A stretch of 64,000 bases of DNA. Origin: Eumeta japonica. Taxonomy: Eukaryota > Arthropoda > Insecta > Lepidoptera > Psychidae. Each line of letters opens with the position of its first letter. The stretch's first letter is position 1. Of this stretch, positions 33,951 to 45,861 are shown piece by piece. Where the stretch lies: NCBI GenBank assembly GCA_005406025.1, contig BGZK01000018.1, positions 868,001-932,000 on the forward strand, given 5' to 3'. The translations under genes were made by a program, and so were the position numbers. Below the pieces are notes generated by a model. That model had not been told where the DNA came from, ran no database searches, and saw nothing but the letters and a program-made list of their open reading frames with translations.

Positions 33951-34138
33951 TATTAACACTAATAGAAAATATTTTGAGAAACAATAAATTAATTTTTGAC
34001 CATTTATAGTATTTTTTTTCATTCATTCCAAAAATTTTCAGTGCGCCCTACGTGTAAGTAATATCTGTTCATATAAATAAAATTGACGTGGCTGTCTTTG
34101 ATTTCAATATAACTCTTTTTTTTTATTTCATAGTGTTA

Positions 34139-34180
34139 TTTATACGTATGAAGCCCCATGCGGTACTTCATACGTATAAA
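34139..34180. repeat. Perfect 15-bp hairpin
   Basis: TTTATACGTATGAAG (34139-34153) and CTTCATACGTATAAA (34166-34180) with a 12-base GC-rich loop. Weaker pairing extends outwards. Confidence 0.6.
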
Positions 34181-34197
34181 CATTACGAAATAAATTC

Positions 34198-34425
34198 TGA
34201 AATTATACTTGTTTTGGTATATTATGAAAATCTGATCGGAGTCGAATATATCGCGAGCATATAACCTGCCAATGTCATGTGATTTGAATCAGTTCAAGGA
34301 CCAGCATAGCATGAAATTATACTTCTTTTGGCGAATTAGAGAAAACTATTCAGAGAGAATTTTGAGTACATAACGTGCTGATGTAACACGTAATTGGGAT
34401 TGGTGCGAGTACCAGGATAGCACAC
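34198..34425. repeat. Two-copy tandem duplication, 114-bp period
   Basis: TGAAATTATACTTGTTTTGG at 34198 recurs as TGAAATTATACTTCTTTTGG at 34312. The units share CATATAACCTGCCAATGT/CATAACGTGCTGATGT and end AGGACCAGCATAGCA/AGTACCAGGATAGCA. The copies are diverged and noncoding. The two minus-strand frames across 34336-34596 are spurious. Confidence 0.65.
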
Positions 34426-34799
34426 GCAGGAATGAATAATGTGAACTTTATTATGAGATAATAGTGAGTCACATACGTAAAGTCTAATAAATAAAATAAA
34501 AACAGTAAAAACGTGAAGATACTGAACAATACTGTAAAAATTAAAGGCCACAATTATGACGTCTACATTAAATGACAAAACTTTGAATAAAAACATAAAA
34601 GTTTCTTAGACCCATGAAAAGTTTTTTCTTGCCAAAAAGTAGTTTAAACTACCAAGACTGAAATTAATATTAATTTTATTTATATTAAAGTTATTACGTT
34701 TAAATTACAATTCAGTAACCTCAGTATCAATAATAATCATTTTTTTACGCATTTCACACGAAAGCTTTGTATTATTACGAATTAACAGCATTATTTTCT
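34426..34799. other. No gene seen
   Basis: AT-rich spacer. Confidence 0.5.
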
Positions 34800-35070
34800 A
34801 TGCGACTACCGTCGCAATTTGCCACAAAAACGGGGATTCGACGCGCGAAAACACAAACCCAACTACAGCCTCTGTGCCCCGCAGACGGACGTGTCAACAT
34901 TTATTCCGCGCGCCGCTCGAATAATTGAGGTGTACATTTTCACTTTGTTCCGTGTCCATTCGATTAAAACTGAGTAACCGGGAATTACTAAACAATTCGG
35001 CCGGAGAGCCCGCGCGGCCGGCGACGCGCGTGTCTTTTGTAATACCGGTTTTGGGGCGGTCTAGCGTAGA
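34800..35070. other. GC-rich low-repeat island
   Basis: Contains GGGGATTCGACGCGCGAAAA, TTCCGCGCGCCGCTCGAATA, CGGCCGGAGAGCCCGCGCGG and AT cores such as GAATAATTGAGG and GATTAAAACTGAG. No open frame or repeat copy is visible. It may be a regulatory island or unspliced first exon; there is no decisive signal. Confidence 0.3.
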
Positions 35071-35939
35071 ATTGCGGTTTCAATGCATTGGTTTCATTTA
35101 ATTCAATTGACGTATTAGAAACATTAATCGTGAAGCGTCTTTTGATTAGCAATGGTTTATTTTATCTGTTGTCGCGTGAATATCTTGGTGTGTCTGCGAA
35201 TGTCAGTTAGTGGATTGCATCGAAAGGACTTTAGGAGAGGAGCCTTTGGAAAAATCCAAGAAATAGAGTCAAGGATTTTATTTTAAATCACAAATATAAT
35301 TCCAACTAACTTATTTGAGTTTAATTACCTGTAAAATCATTAAGGAAAAGCTTTAAATTTAATGCATCAAAAATCGAATATCTATACATATAATAAAACT
35401 GTAATCAACCGATGTCTATGCTTGGAAGTATTTATGAAAAATTAATATGGAAGGTCTTTATAAGTATGTTTTAAGTATTTTAAATATAAGTAATAAAATG
35501 TTCGTCTGTCTGTCTGTATATTTATTTATTCGTAAGTCGCTCAAATTTATTGCACAGAATCGAATGCGGTTTTTATAACTGTATTAATTCGGGTCCAACT
35601 TAAAAAAAATAGGGCATTTTTCATTTTGACACAGCGTCTAGAAGCCGAGTTTTCGAAATTCTCATATATTGGAAACTATAACTATTAGAAATTATTTTTA
35701 AAACTGTGTTTCTGAATGGTTTTAAATCACATCATACTCTCTTATTTTACATCCTCAAAGATCGAGACCACAGCAGCGCCGAGATCATGATGGACACGGC
35801 GTCATTATTCGATATAAGAGATGTAAAAATTAATTCTAAGTCCAAGCGGGTGAAACCACGGTCTAAAGCTAGTTTACATTTGAAGAGGTAAATATAAAGC
35901 GCTTTTTAATCACCAAATAGACGACTTCTACAGAATTTG
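35071..35939. other. No gene; dispersed-repeat-like start near 35.39 kb
   Basis: CTATACATATAATAAAACTG at about 35391, followed by TTCGTCTGTCTGTCTGTATA at about 35500, has the layout of a common lepidopteran repetitive element (a CTATAYATATAATAAAAYT start and a CTGTCTGTCTGT block). It does not allow a family assignment. The frame at 35706-35891 is unrecognised. Confidence 0.35.
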
Positions 35940-36260
35940 TCTCCTGCCCGATGCCTTGTTAGCGCGGGACAAAAGCGAACTCTCCGCCGCCATTTCGAGT
36001 TGTCATCTCACGTTTTTATCATCCGCTGCTAAGGGATACTTTGCCACAGTCTTTTTATTCAAAGGTGACCCGGTGCGGGCTGTGGCCTACTAATGCCCGA
36101 TGTCACCAGTTGACCCAGCCAGTTGATTAAGCCACAGTGTGAGTTGATTGATTTGACTTAAGTCAAAAATTCACATCGGTTGATTAAGCCAACCCTCTCA
36201 ACCACTCGATCTCTCCGCTCTCGTTTGTAGTAAAGTGTAATCACTATCGGTTATCGTCTA
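35940..36260. other. Moderately GC-rich segment, unidentified
   Basis: Contains the direct repeat TTGATTAAGCCA (about 36123 and 36179) and the dyad TTGACTTAAGTCAA. There is no open frame of note. It may be part of a transposon or unique DNA. Confidence 0.3.
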
Positions 36261-37179
36261 GAGTTCATATTTCAGACAGTTTTATAAACAAAAAAGGTGA
36301 AGCACATTAAACATGTCACATCGTGAAAATTATAACCTAGAGCACACTAAGATGTCGCAACTGCAGTTACCCAGAGACGCTAATAATTAATTTAATTTGT
36401 ATACTCACTCGTCGAAAACTTATTCAAACAACCTAACCCAACCCTACCCGTACTGCCATTGGAAGACTTATGTAGAAAACTCTCATTCTAAAATATATAT
36501 ATATATATATATTGATTGCATTAATAATAAATAAAAAGGGTATGCCTCAATAGTAGAGTGACTACAATTTGGAACGAACATACTAAAAAAAAAAAGGCTT
36601 TTCTTATTCGTATACAATTTTTGGGCCAAAATGAGAAAATATGAAATTACTTTTTTAAGAAAATACGTTCATAAAAAAGTAAATTCATCTTTCTAAGGTC
36701 GGTGTGAACTCTAATAGTATTGAAATTGTCTGGCTTTAACATTTATTTCTATGAATCAAATTAAATAAATGTGGCTAATTTATACCTACTGTAATTAAAA
36801 ATTATTGTAGAACTTGAAATTTTAGCGTTTCATCTACAATTTTGCAAAAGTAAATATGATTACTACTTATAATAACATCACTGATCATGCTTCACCAACT
36901 AAAATATTTGAATTATCGTATTCAATCGATTAGAGCTCCCTCTACTCATTCGACTAATTAACTTTTTTGTTTGAATAATAAGAAGTTAAGGCAAACACGT
37001 ATCATAATGCAAACTTGGTTATGGAGCTATCGGTGCATCAGCATGGAGTTACATTGGGCACAGTAATCACCCAAGGATTTTCCTAGTGACAAATAAAATT
37101 TTATCCTGTAACTGGAAAGCGGCAATCGCCCCGTCGAATATTGACAGCCCATGTTATGGCGTGAATGCGCGTACACTGC
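36261..37179. other. No gene seen; AT microsatellite
   Basis: AT-rich. (AT)n occupies 36492-36512. CCTAACCCAACCCTACCC near 36430 is a short telomere-like word but not an array. Confidence 0.45.
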
Positions 37180-37400
37180 GCCGTAAACTCACGTAGCACT
37201 TGCGGGGACAGGTCTTAAACGCCTCACTGCAGGGTCGATGCCATTGCTTTATTTCAGATTGAGTACAAGAAAAGAGGCTTTTTTTCTAGAAGTTCATCAA
37301 GGCACTAATGACTCTTGGAATTACGAGTGTGGCGGCGGTGATCACCTACACTCAGGTGGCTAGTCTCGTATCCACATTTAAAATGCAATAAAAGGGATTA
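37180..37400 (+). mobile_element. Short dispersed element, SINE-like (copy 1)
   Basis: Ends GGCACTAATGACTCTTGGAA, TGGCGGCGGTGATCACCTAC, CTCAGGTGGC and an A-rich tail (AATGCAATAAAAG). A related sequence at 54.86-55.07 kb has GCACACTAATGACTCC..., GGTGACTCACAAGCTCGTTT and AATGCTATAAAAAAATTACA. The GGCGGTGATCACYTACYATCAGGTGG block is, from general knowledge, a frequent lepidopteran repeat. The A-rich 3' tail suggests retroposition. It has no coding capacity. Confidence 0.5.
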
Positions 37401-37464
37401 CTCGAGTTAAAAAAAAATATTGTTAATTTCGCACAGGCGAATTCGACCACAGACCTTGGCCACG

Positions 37465-37530
37465 GGGTCGAGGATCGAAGTCGGGACTTTTGCATTTGAA
37501 TGAAATAGGTAAATCACTCGGCTATACCCT
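37465..37530 (-). repeat. tRNA-like SINE head
   Basis: On the minus strand TATAGCCGAGTGATTTAC (box A-like, about 37509-37526) is followed about 35 bases later by GACTTCGATCCTC (box B-like, 37470-37482). The spacing and motifs resemble an RNA polymerase III tRNA promoter, but the stems of a tRNA are not complete, so this is a tRNA-derived SINE relic rather than a tRNA gene. Confidence 0.4.
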
Positions 37531-38556
37531 TAGAAAACTCACTAAAGCCATATAGAAATGATACCAACATAAGGGAAAAAAAATACCTATACATTTTCAT
37601 CTATAACACTGCAAATGTGTTGAAAAAAAGAATTATAATAGATTTACAGCAAGCTGAATTGAATAAAAACACAGATGTTAAATTTTAACCCTAAGACTGG
37701 ATGGTTTTTCTATTAGCAAATCTTAGGTTTAGTTTTAGAATTGGCATTTTACTCAACTCGGCATTACAATCCACATTTCGTTATTTATAGGATAGTCATT
37801 AATTTTGTTTACGCTATAGATATAACTATGTTGGCTTCAATTTCCATATTCAAAAGTCAAGATTAAATTTTTTCTAAACCTAGTTCTTATTTCCAAACAA
37901 TATTCAACTGATTCCTCTAGTTCTGTCATTATTTTAATCGGTTTCAGCAATACGCGTATTTTCACTTTTTTACTATAGGTCAAGAGGTCGATTTAAAAAA
38001 AAAACATTCTACATTTCAATTTTGATGCTCCATCTATATAGCGTTTTATCTATGGTCTATCCTCATGCCTTCTATGAATGTCAAATGAATTCGCACTTTT
38101 CAGTCTTATATTATATAGGTAAATAGACATAGCACAGCACTGCTATAATTGTCGGATTTAAGTTACATAATTTACTACGAAGTGAGAAAACGGCGGGGAC
38201 GTTGAGCAATCGTTATTTAATGGTCATTTGTCATTTTAATCGTCTGTTATTTTTTTCACGGCGTTATAAAACGTTCTGTGTAAGTATTTTTATACGTTAC
38301 GGTCACTACTAATAGTAGTAAGAATAAATGCGAAGCCATTTTGAAATCATTTACATAGATTATCTGATCTAGTATTGACATTTATGAATTTTGAGATATA
38401 TTAGAAATATCGTTACTCAAAAGACGATCTATATAACTGAAAATTCTGACGAAAGCTTTTACTCTCCTATTTTAGGAGACTTATGTTAGTAGTTATGTAA
38501 ATACGAAGCTTGCATTAGGATCGATCTATTTTAGTTGAAACCTGTATTAAAAAATA
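37531..38556. other. No gene seen
   Basis: AT-rich sequence without recognisable features. Confidence 0.5.
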
Positions 38557-38787
38557 ATGAATTTAGAGAAAAAGTTAAAAACTGCATGTATTACACCGTA
38601 TACAAGATTGCATGCATTGCATGCATCGCAGGACAGACGTCGTATAGCAAGCGCGGGCGGTACTAAAAAAGGGTCCGATACGCTCGACCCGTCGAATCCC
38701 GTGACCCTGCGAACGGCACGCGCCGACGGCGCCCTCTGGCAAAAGATTAGAGCAGGCGCTTTACTTGTTGATGATATTACAAAGTAA
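38557..38787 (+). other. GC-rich open frame, unrecognised
   Basis: A 76-codon frame whose middle and end (38630-38765) are clearly GC-rich: SQDRRRIASAGGTKKGSDTL, then DPSNPVTLRTARADGALWQK. Its beginning is AT-rich, with the palindromic word TGCATGCATTGCATGCATCG. No domain, signal peptide or splice junction is recognised. The frame may be an effect of composition over a noncoding GC island. I do not assign a function. Confidence 0.2.
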
Positions 38788-40924
38788 TGGGCTTCATCAG
38801 AATTGATGCATCGTCTCTCTAATATATAAAAATAAATATTATCTGTTCAGAACGTTTTAGGTGGACAAAGTTTTATTGTTCCGCATGACAATTTTAAGTT
38901 TCAACTTTTTTTCTGGTCTTTAGGTGTCACAAAGTGTCACTGCTACGAATTCTCAAAAAATGCTTAAGTAACCAATGAACGAGTTTGAAACAGTGTCATA
39001 ATTTCATAAATACAGGAAACTGTCTTAATTGTAAAAAAATGCTAATCGATTTTTAAAAATAGTTCGTGAAAAGTCATTAAACTAATAAACTTTTGTAAAT
39101 AAACCAAAAAAGCTCTAGGACTATAATTTTTTATGACAAACAACAATACCAAAAAATTTAATTTTTCACGTTTTGAATAAAAAAATATAATAATATATGA
39201 TTTAATTTTACTGTTATTTTAAATTATTTATAATATTATTTTAGTTTATGAGCTCTATATGTTTCTTGATTCCTTTCTATTCCTGAGATGCATGTACAAT
39301 ATCTTAATCCAAAAGGCTAGTACTATTTTCATTGCACGAGTTTGATCCGTAAACAATGTGTTAAGCAAAAACAACAAAACAGGAAAGCCGATAACGAATA
39401 ATGAGTAAGGTCAGCAATCTATGATCATACAAAATGAATGTCTGCTTAGAAAACAACTTCATATAAAAAGCTGCTTCGTATTTAGATTTTCTAGAACGTT
39501 AATTATTTCATAAGCATATTCGCTAGCTTACTATTATCCCGCAGGAAACATCGGCCCGAGAGGCAAAGCGACGCGACAATGAAAATGTTATAACAGTGTT
39601 CGTTGCAATTGGCAGCTAATTTCTTTCACAAACGAAACAGTGTACACCAAACATTTTATTCGTTTTAATCATACGTGGTTTGTAGAGCGTGAAACGCTCT
39701 CGATCGCTATCAAAAGGCGGGATTAATAAAGAGCACCGTTTTAGACTTTAGTAAGTGAATGGTTGAAATTTTTCTTATATATAAGTCGACCACTTGAAAT
39801 TTGCTTGAATGAGTACACTGGTAGGGACGCGCGATACGCGGAAGACGTAATGTCCTATCCCCAATGTCAATGCGTTTGGTGGTTTGGCGATATAAAGTTC
39901 AATTAGTTGGAAGAATGACAGATTTAAGCGTAGTGTGACGGTGTGCGTTTCGCGCAGTAAGTTCTCCAATGGTACGCTTTATTACTAAATATACGAGGAG
40001 GGTGGTAAAGGGTGGAGGAAGCCCGTTTCGACCTTCAATCGCATAATTTAACGTACCTTCAAGTAACTGATGCTGCCAAGTTCTAATAGTTTCTACTATT
40101 ATTATCCCAAGCAACACAGATTGGCTGAATAAATCTTTGAATAAAAGTCAGTGTAAACACTTGTATTAATTTGGGCCCCAAAATAAGTCGCTTCCATTTG
40201 AATAATAGCTGATTAATGGTCACATGCTATCTAAATAAATGTACACCGACCTGAACATCTGCATAAATGCTGATTGCCTTCTATCCGGAATTTCTCACTC
40301 TTTTATGAAATTTATGTTAGACCTCAGATATTTAGTTAATACTCAGAATTCAGATGTTTCTCGTAATTTAATACAAAAATAATGGAAATAAATTAAAAAA
40401 AAGTGTTAATTTTTTTATTTTGTTGGGAATTCTGCAATGTGGTCGCTGTTAGATATTATAAATATTATTTTATGGGTATACATATTGAATACATTTAGAA
40501 GTGAATAATTTAAACGCATGCCACATTACAGTAAATAAATATATATATATATAAGCTATTTGTAAAATTTTCGTGCGCCACAAAGTAAATTTAAACAGTA
40601 AACAAGCCTTCATAATAACTTGACTTTGACGAGTGAAATATTTAATACATTTTAGCAAAGTTCAGAGTATTAAAACAATGAGGCTAATTTTTTATTCACC
40701 ACCTAAAGTGTTTTTATATGCAATACCAATTGTTATTATAGATACTACAGACGTCCTTTTATCTTTATAAAAGGAAGTCAGGTAATGGCCCGATGTTCAT
40801 CTGAACTACTATATAAATTGCAACGTGTGTTTGCACATTTGTTTTTTGGAAATTTTGTGATAGATAATTGTTTTACAACTAACTGACCCCAACGGCATAT
40901 AACTAACATTTTTAGAATTTACGT
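38788..40924. other. No gene seen; GC-richer patch at 39.53-39.76 kb
   Basis: Mostly AT-rich. At 39530-39760 CGGCCCGAGAGGCAAAGCGA, GAGCGTGAAACGCTC (a small palindrome) and CGATCGCTATCAAAAGGCGG form a low-repeat GC-richer stretch. A second such patch lies at 39800-40060. No coding frame is credible. Confidence 0.35.
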
Positions 40925-41400
40925 CTGTATGCCCTTTCATAATTCACGTACGGCTGGACCGATTGTGATGAAAATTGGTATAAAATAAGAAAATATGATT
41001 CGTTATATGATTGGCTATTTTTTATCCGATTTTCTGTCTGCCTGTCTGTATGTCTTTTTATAACTTAAGAACGGTTTGACCGATCGTGATGAAAATTGCT
41101 ATACAATAAGAACATGTGATTGCGCAAATGATAGGTTATTGTTTGTCAGTTTGTCTGTTTTTTCGTAACTTAAAAAAGATTTTACTGGTCTTGACGAATA
41201 TTGGTTTACAATCAGAAAATGTAATTGCGCAAATGATAAGCTGTTTGATGATGAAAACGATGTTGAAGAAAACGAAACGAAAAGACTGTCAGCCTGTCTG
41301 TTTGTTTATTTGTCTGCATCTTTTTTTATAATTTAAAAAGATTTCACCGATCTTGATGAAAATTTGAGTACAATCGGAACCTGTGATTGCAGAAATTATA
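40925..41400 (+). repeat. Four-unit tandem repeat, 105-161 bp spacing
   Basis: A unit with CTGTCTGTATGTCTTTTTAT, AACTTAAGAACGGTTTGACC and GATCGTGATGAAAATTG recurs with the GATGAAAATT word at 40967, 41088, 41193 (GACGAATATT) and 41354. The divergence is moderate. Such units are typical of the insides of repetitive insect elements. Confidence 0.65.
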
Positions 41401-42019
41401 GGCTCTATATTATTTCCAAACATCATATATTATTATACCGTAAGAAGTAAATTATTATTTTTTTTCATTTCTTTAGTAGCCACATCTATTTGTTTTTATG
41501 TAGTTGCATGTGAGTGTATGCGTGGGTGCATGTGGGTGTGTGGTTGAATGCCTAATTCGTTTTTATCGGACTAAAGGGAGGTTGAATTTTGTATGAAACT
41601 TTTTATGGAACGAGGTCGAACTTGAAAAGTAGTGTACGTCTTTCACAATTAAGTTGGGGAGGTGAAGTTTTGTAATGTATAAAAATGAGTGTGTGTTTTG
41701 TTGTTTCTTTTTTAATTATAACCCATTTATACAATTACTATGAAACTGGTAATATGTTCTATACACTATAAGATTTGTGGAAAAATAAAATATCATTCGT
41801 ATCTAATATTTTTTGCCCATTTTTACTATTGAACCAATCTACTAAAGAGAATTGTTTCATTAATAAGAAAGTCCTTGATTAATATAGACCATTAACATTT
41901 CGTTTTAACTTCACCTACGTATTTGTGTTATTATAGATTCGAAAAATTCTTTCACTCATAGAAAGCTACATTATTTTTAAGTAATAGAGTAAAAATTTTA
42001 TTTTGATACTAGAATTTAC
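41401..42019. other. Repeat-like continuation, no gene
   Basis: TGTGAGTGTATGCGTGGGTG near 41510 and two related segments (GGGAGGTTGAATTTTGTATG at 41576, GGGGAGGTGAAGTTTTGTAA at 41656) suggest that the repetitive element of the previous entry continues to about 41700. The remainder is AT-rich. Confidence 0.35.
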
Positions 42020-42290
42020 CTTGGATTTGTCCAAATTGGAATTGTGACCTGTAATGGAATTGAAATTCCAAATGGGACTAGAAGCAGCATCGAGAGCTTA
42101 GACCGGAAGGATTTGAAATAGAAAACAAGATAGTAATCCACAATGGAACTAAATTTGAATTAAAATCATGATGGAATAAGAAGAAATCAGAATTGAGAGC
42201 GGGATTAGGATAGGAACTTACAAATTGAGAACGAGACCGAGATGGAAATCGAAAATGGGATAGCGATCTGAGTCATAATTAATCATCAAG
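42020..42290 (+). repeat. Cryptic short-period repeat, locus 3
   Basis: Units such as GGAATTGTGACCTGTAAT, GGAATTGAAATTCCAAAT, GGGACTAGAAGCAGCATC, AGAATTGAGAGCGGGATTAG and GAGAACGAGACCGAGATGG, with 12-24 base spacing. It is the longest of the four loci of this type and is noncoding. Confidence 0.55.
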
Positions 42291-42479
42291 TCAAATCCAT
42301 AATAGCTTTATTTCGTAGGTAATAGAAATTACATTTGTAATGCTTCATATACGATTGTTTTCGATATTAACATTACCACCAATTCAAAATGCTGATTTAC
42401 CTTGAGAAGAATGGGCAAGAAACTTAAAGTCTCTTATACTGATCGATGCAAAATATTAAGTAATTAATAATTTAGTAAA

Positions 42480-42800
42480 ACACTTAATAGAAACAACATG
42501 AAGCAACCTAATTGCCTAGCAGTTCAATCCCATGGATTTATTTCATTAAGATATTCAGACATGGTATAATGGCCCTTGCCATACAACTTTTTTTTAACAA
42601 ACGTGATAAATTTATAAAAAGGCAAGTTTTGAATTTCAGCTAGGATCTTATTATAAAAGCGCACACGTTGCCTCTTAAATGATTTACTAACTTTATATCG
42701 TAATCGGTTGTTATACAAGATGAAGTAACTCGTGCCGTCGTCATATAATAATAAGCCGCTCTCTCAGTGCTTTTCTTGCTTACTTCTGCCTAATAGGTTA
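42480..42800 (-). pseudogene. LINE ORF2 C-terminal fragment
   Basis: The minus strand carries a frame (42524-42718, continuing upstream without a stop to about 42762) with DDGTSYFILYNNRLRYK, then VSKSFKRQRVRFYNKILAEI, NLPFYKFITFVKKKL and YYTMSEYL-like HYTMSEYLNEINPWD. The pattern SF..Q.VR.YNKL...I..LP..KFK..VKK.L...YY...EYL is the post-RT tail of CR1/Jockey-like non-LTR elements. It belongs to a different subfamily from copies A, C and D, because its stretch before the tail and its 3' flank differ. The reverse transcriptase is absent, so this is a 5'-truncated relic. No polyadenylation tail or target duplication was identified. Confidence 0.65.
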
Positions 42801-44159
42801 CATTTGACTACTTATTAATCAATCAAAATATCATTTAGTTAAAAGAGCGGATATTATTATATTTTTGAAAAACAGCTCTAAAATTACCCAAAATAGTACT
42901 CTTATACAGTTTATCGGGGTTCTTTTGAGGGAAATTGAATCCATGAATTTATTAATATTGGAAATAATCGATATTATTATATTTCTATACAATACTTCAG
43001 TTTCAATATTATACTTCAGTAATAAGACTTGCTGAACTCGTTTATACTGTTGTTATGTCATTTTTTATCTTCTTGTACTCCCTTATACTCTTTTTCCTTC
43101 TTACTATTTCTTTTCTTTTTTTTACATCAAATTCAGACGATTTTGTCCATACAGTACTTTTGATATAATTGGCACTTTCTGCCTAAAAATGCATAATTCC
43201 TTCAATAATTAATTTTTTCTGCATAAAAACTCTTAAATTTATATCTAGTAATACTTTTAGCTGAAGATAAAGGTAAGTTGTAGGCTTCTAGTGCTATAGG
43301 TTTAGTCTAACTCCTTATCCTCATTTTCAATTATACAGTTGTGTGCTAAACAGACTGAAAAGCTCAAAGATTTACCTTCTGAATAATAAGTATAGTTTGA
43401 TGAACTATGCAGCTTAAAGAAAACACGTCCTAAAATATTCAGAATCAAGCTTTTTGATTGAAACGTCTACTCATGTTATACAGGACAAAGTTGAATTTTC
43501 AGCTATTATTCCAACTATTAGCTGTCTCAATTGCTTTTTATGTGAATATCTTTTGTCTAATAGTACAGCTTAGTAGTATTAATATTTTTTCAAGTTTAAT
43601 AATATGAGGCCTGAATAAATATTATCAATTTAATACAGCATTTATCAAGCTTACAGAGTTATCACAGTCCAAAACCTCTTTTATTCAAAATAACGTTATC
43701 ACGTCAGCTGTAATACAAATATTATAATGACGCTTTTAAATGCATATTGTGATTTTATTTTGCAGTTGTCTGGCTTACGTGTTCCTTCGGATGTCTCTAA
43801 CGTGCGTTACACGTGAGTGGTGATGTAATATCAGCAATGCTTGACACAAAATGTTCATTGAAACTCTCGTTACTGATGTTATTTTCGAAGATCACGTCTA
43901 GCTCTAAAACTAGCTTTGACAATATTTACAAAAATATTGGATCGTTCAAAAATTTACTATTAATCATTTAAAACCGGATCACAGCAGTCACTTAGCCTCT
44001 TTTCAAACACCACTTAAAATAACACCGAAAAGAATGATAAATTATATACCGGTTAATGAAAAACTATTGTTACAAAAAACATTGTAATGATTCCAATGTG
44101 TTATACAACTCGATGTTTAACGTAATAAAAGCAGAATGTGACAATATTTTTTGAACAAA
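42801..44159. other. No gene seen
   Basis: AT-rich. The last few hundred bases (about 43800-44159) may be decayed upstream ORF2 sequence of the LINE that follows, but the motifs there are too weak to claim. Confidence 0.4.
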
Positions 44160-44169
44160 GAATATAAAT

Positions 44170-45861
44170 GAGTCCATATCTTTTTGGTGATTGGGCAACA
44201 GTGGGAATACATAAAAGTAGAAGGAAATTATATGACCTGTATGATAAAAGGATATATATTATTAGCGAAATTTTGTTGAGTATGCTGGAAACTACTCGAA
44301 AATCTTCATACGTGTAGGTGTCGTGGCCAGAACTATGTACAGCAATAATGAAATTAAAAAAGGCAAAGCGTAAACAAATTGGCGTGTCATAAAGAATGAG
44401 ATGGGAAAATTTGAAATCGTGATCTTAATTTCCAGCTTCAGATAGTTAACAAAATTTTGAAAAATTAACTAGACGTTGCAGATTTCTTTGAAAAATTCTT
44501 TATTGACATTCCAATATCGATTACCAAATCTCTTAATTAATCTCTCGCTCTTACTGAATCACTACTGAAGGAAAATGTTCTGTACAGTAACATTAATTTC
44601 TAATTTAAATGTGTAAATTGGGAATACGTTATTAAAGTATTTAAATCATAAGAAATGAAAAAGACTGCTGACTTCCGTGGTCTATTAGTTAAAAATGTAA
44701 ACTCTATTATTCATTGTATTGCATGCACCACACTTTGCATTTATCGTTAATAGATGTCTGAATGACGGCGTATTTCTCAATCTGATAAAACAAAATAAAA
44801 TCTTCCATGTATTTAAAGGCGATAGTAAACGAAATCCCACCAACTATAGAGTTATATCTTAACTCTCAAGATTGAGTAAAATTTTTCAAAAATTGTTTCT
44901 TAAGTGAACTGTTCTGAAATCTCAAAAAATAGTTCGGTTGCACGCGGGGTCGACCGACAATCGATGCTGGCATTGAACTTGTTCAACAAATTTTCAGGTA
45001 CTAGGAGGCTTTGCGAGACGTGGTGTGGTGTTTTTGAACTCTCCAAGGTATTTGAATCTGTAAATTCACTGGAACATGATTCAAAAGGTTGATATTAATG
45101 TTATAAGATTATCAGGATCTGTGGTCCGCATGGAAGGGGGTACCACATGGATCAGTTCTTGGTCCGTTCCTGTTTTTAGTTTATATTAATGACTTATTCA
45201 TTATTTTTGGGGATATTCATGAGATAGTACGATTCACAGATGACACTTCATCGTTATATAAAGTCAAAGGACAACAAATCACTTATGACGATGTGAATGT
45301 TGCTGTCTCCAAAGTAGAAAAATGGTTTAGTGTAAATAACCTCCTTTTCCATACGGAGAAGACAAAATGTGTAAAATATTCACTTCCGATTATTATGCAT
45401 GGATGTGGCACCTTACTATTACGTAATGAGAAATTTAAATTTGTTGATGGTACTGCATTCTTACTTGCATACTGCTCTGTGTTGTTACTCTAGATAACAG
45501 GCTTCAATGGGTTCCGCATATCAGTGTGTTGGCGAAATGATTTTCTTTTGCTGCATATGCAGTTAAAAAGATGAGAAATTTCTTAGACATCCAAACCGCT
45601 AGATTGGTCTATTTTGGCTGTTTTCATAACTTAGTGTCATACGGCAACTTGTTTTAAGATCACGCCGCAGATATTGACAGAATTTTCGTGCTGCAAAAGC
45701 GGGCTGTTCGGGCTATTTACAGGCTCGAACCTAGAGTATTTCTTAGACCAAAGTTTAAGGAGATTGGGATCATAACTCTGGCATCTTTATTTAATAATGA
45801 AAAATTAGTACATGTAAAAAGGAACATAGAATTTTTAAAGAAAATCCTGACAAACATAAAT
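44170..45861 (+). pseudogene. LINE reverse transcriptase, degenerate (copy D)
   Basis: With many stops and shifts, the plus strand passes through the linker before RT (WATVGIHKSRRKLYDLYDKR near 44196; YSNNEIKKGKA near 44337). The early RT blocks follow (NRCLNDGVFLNLIKQNKI near 44750, NPTNYRVIS near 44835, and DAGIELVQQIF near 44963), then VPHGSVLGPFLFLVYINDLF (about 45139-45198). The catalytic box reads FTDDTSSLY (about 45233-45260) in place of FADD. The primer-grip and thumb region runs through frames 45293-45493 and 45688-45909, including VLQKRAVRAIYRLEPR. The gene is inactive. At 45861 the frame is cut by the antisense insertion and resumes in phase at 46268. Confidence 0.8.

Larger units (their letters stand above)
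30152..34054 (+). mobile_element. mariner element 3, split by an R1-clade insertion
   Basis: A mariner of a second family. The terminal inverted repeats are at 30152-30177 (CATGGGGCGCATTATAAATT, then TTTGGAA) and 34027-34054 (TTCCAAAAATTTTCAGTGCG, then CCCTACG), with TA directly outside both ends. Removing the insertion at 30457-33090 leaves about 1.27 kb, the normal mariner size. The transposase motifs lie on both sides of the insertion in the right order. Confidence 0.88.

Noticed and set aside
36420..36450. Telomeric repeat array (CCTAA)n here and at 50.73 kb
   Set aside because: Only two or three imperfect copies each. Such words are frequent in insect DNA and do not make an array.
38557..38787. 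Host protein-coding exon
   Set aside because: The frame is open and GC-rich, but it has no recognisable domain and no convincing splice sites, so I list it only as an unassigned GC-rich frame.
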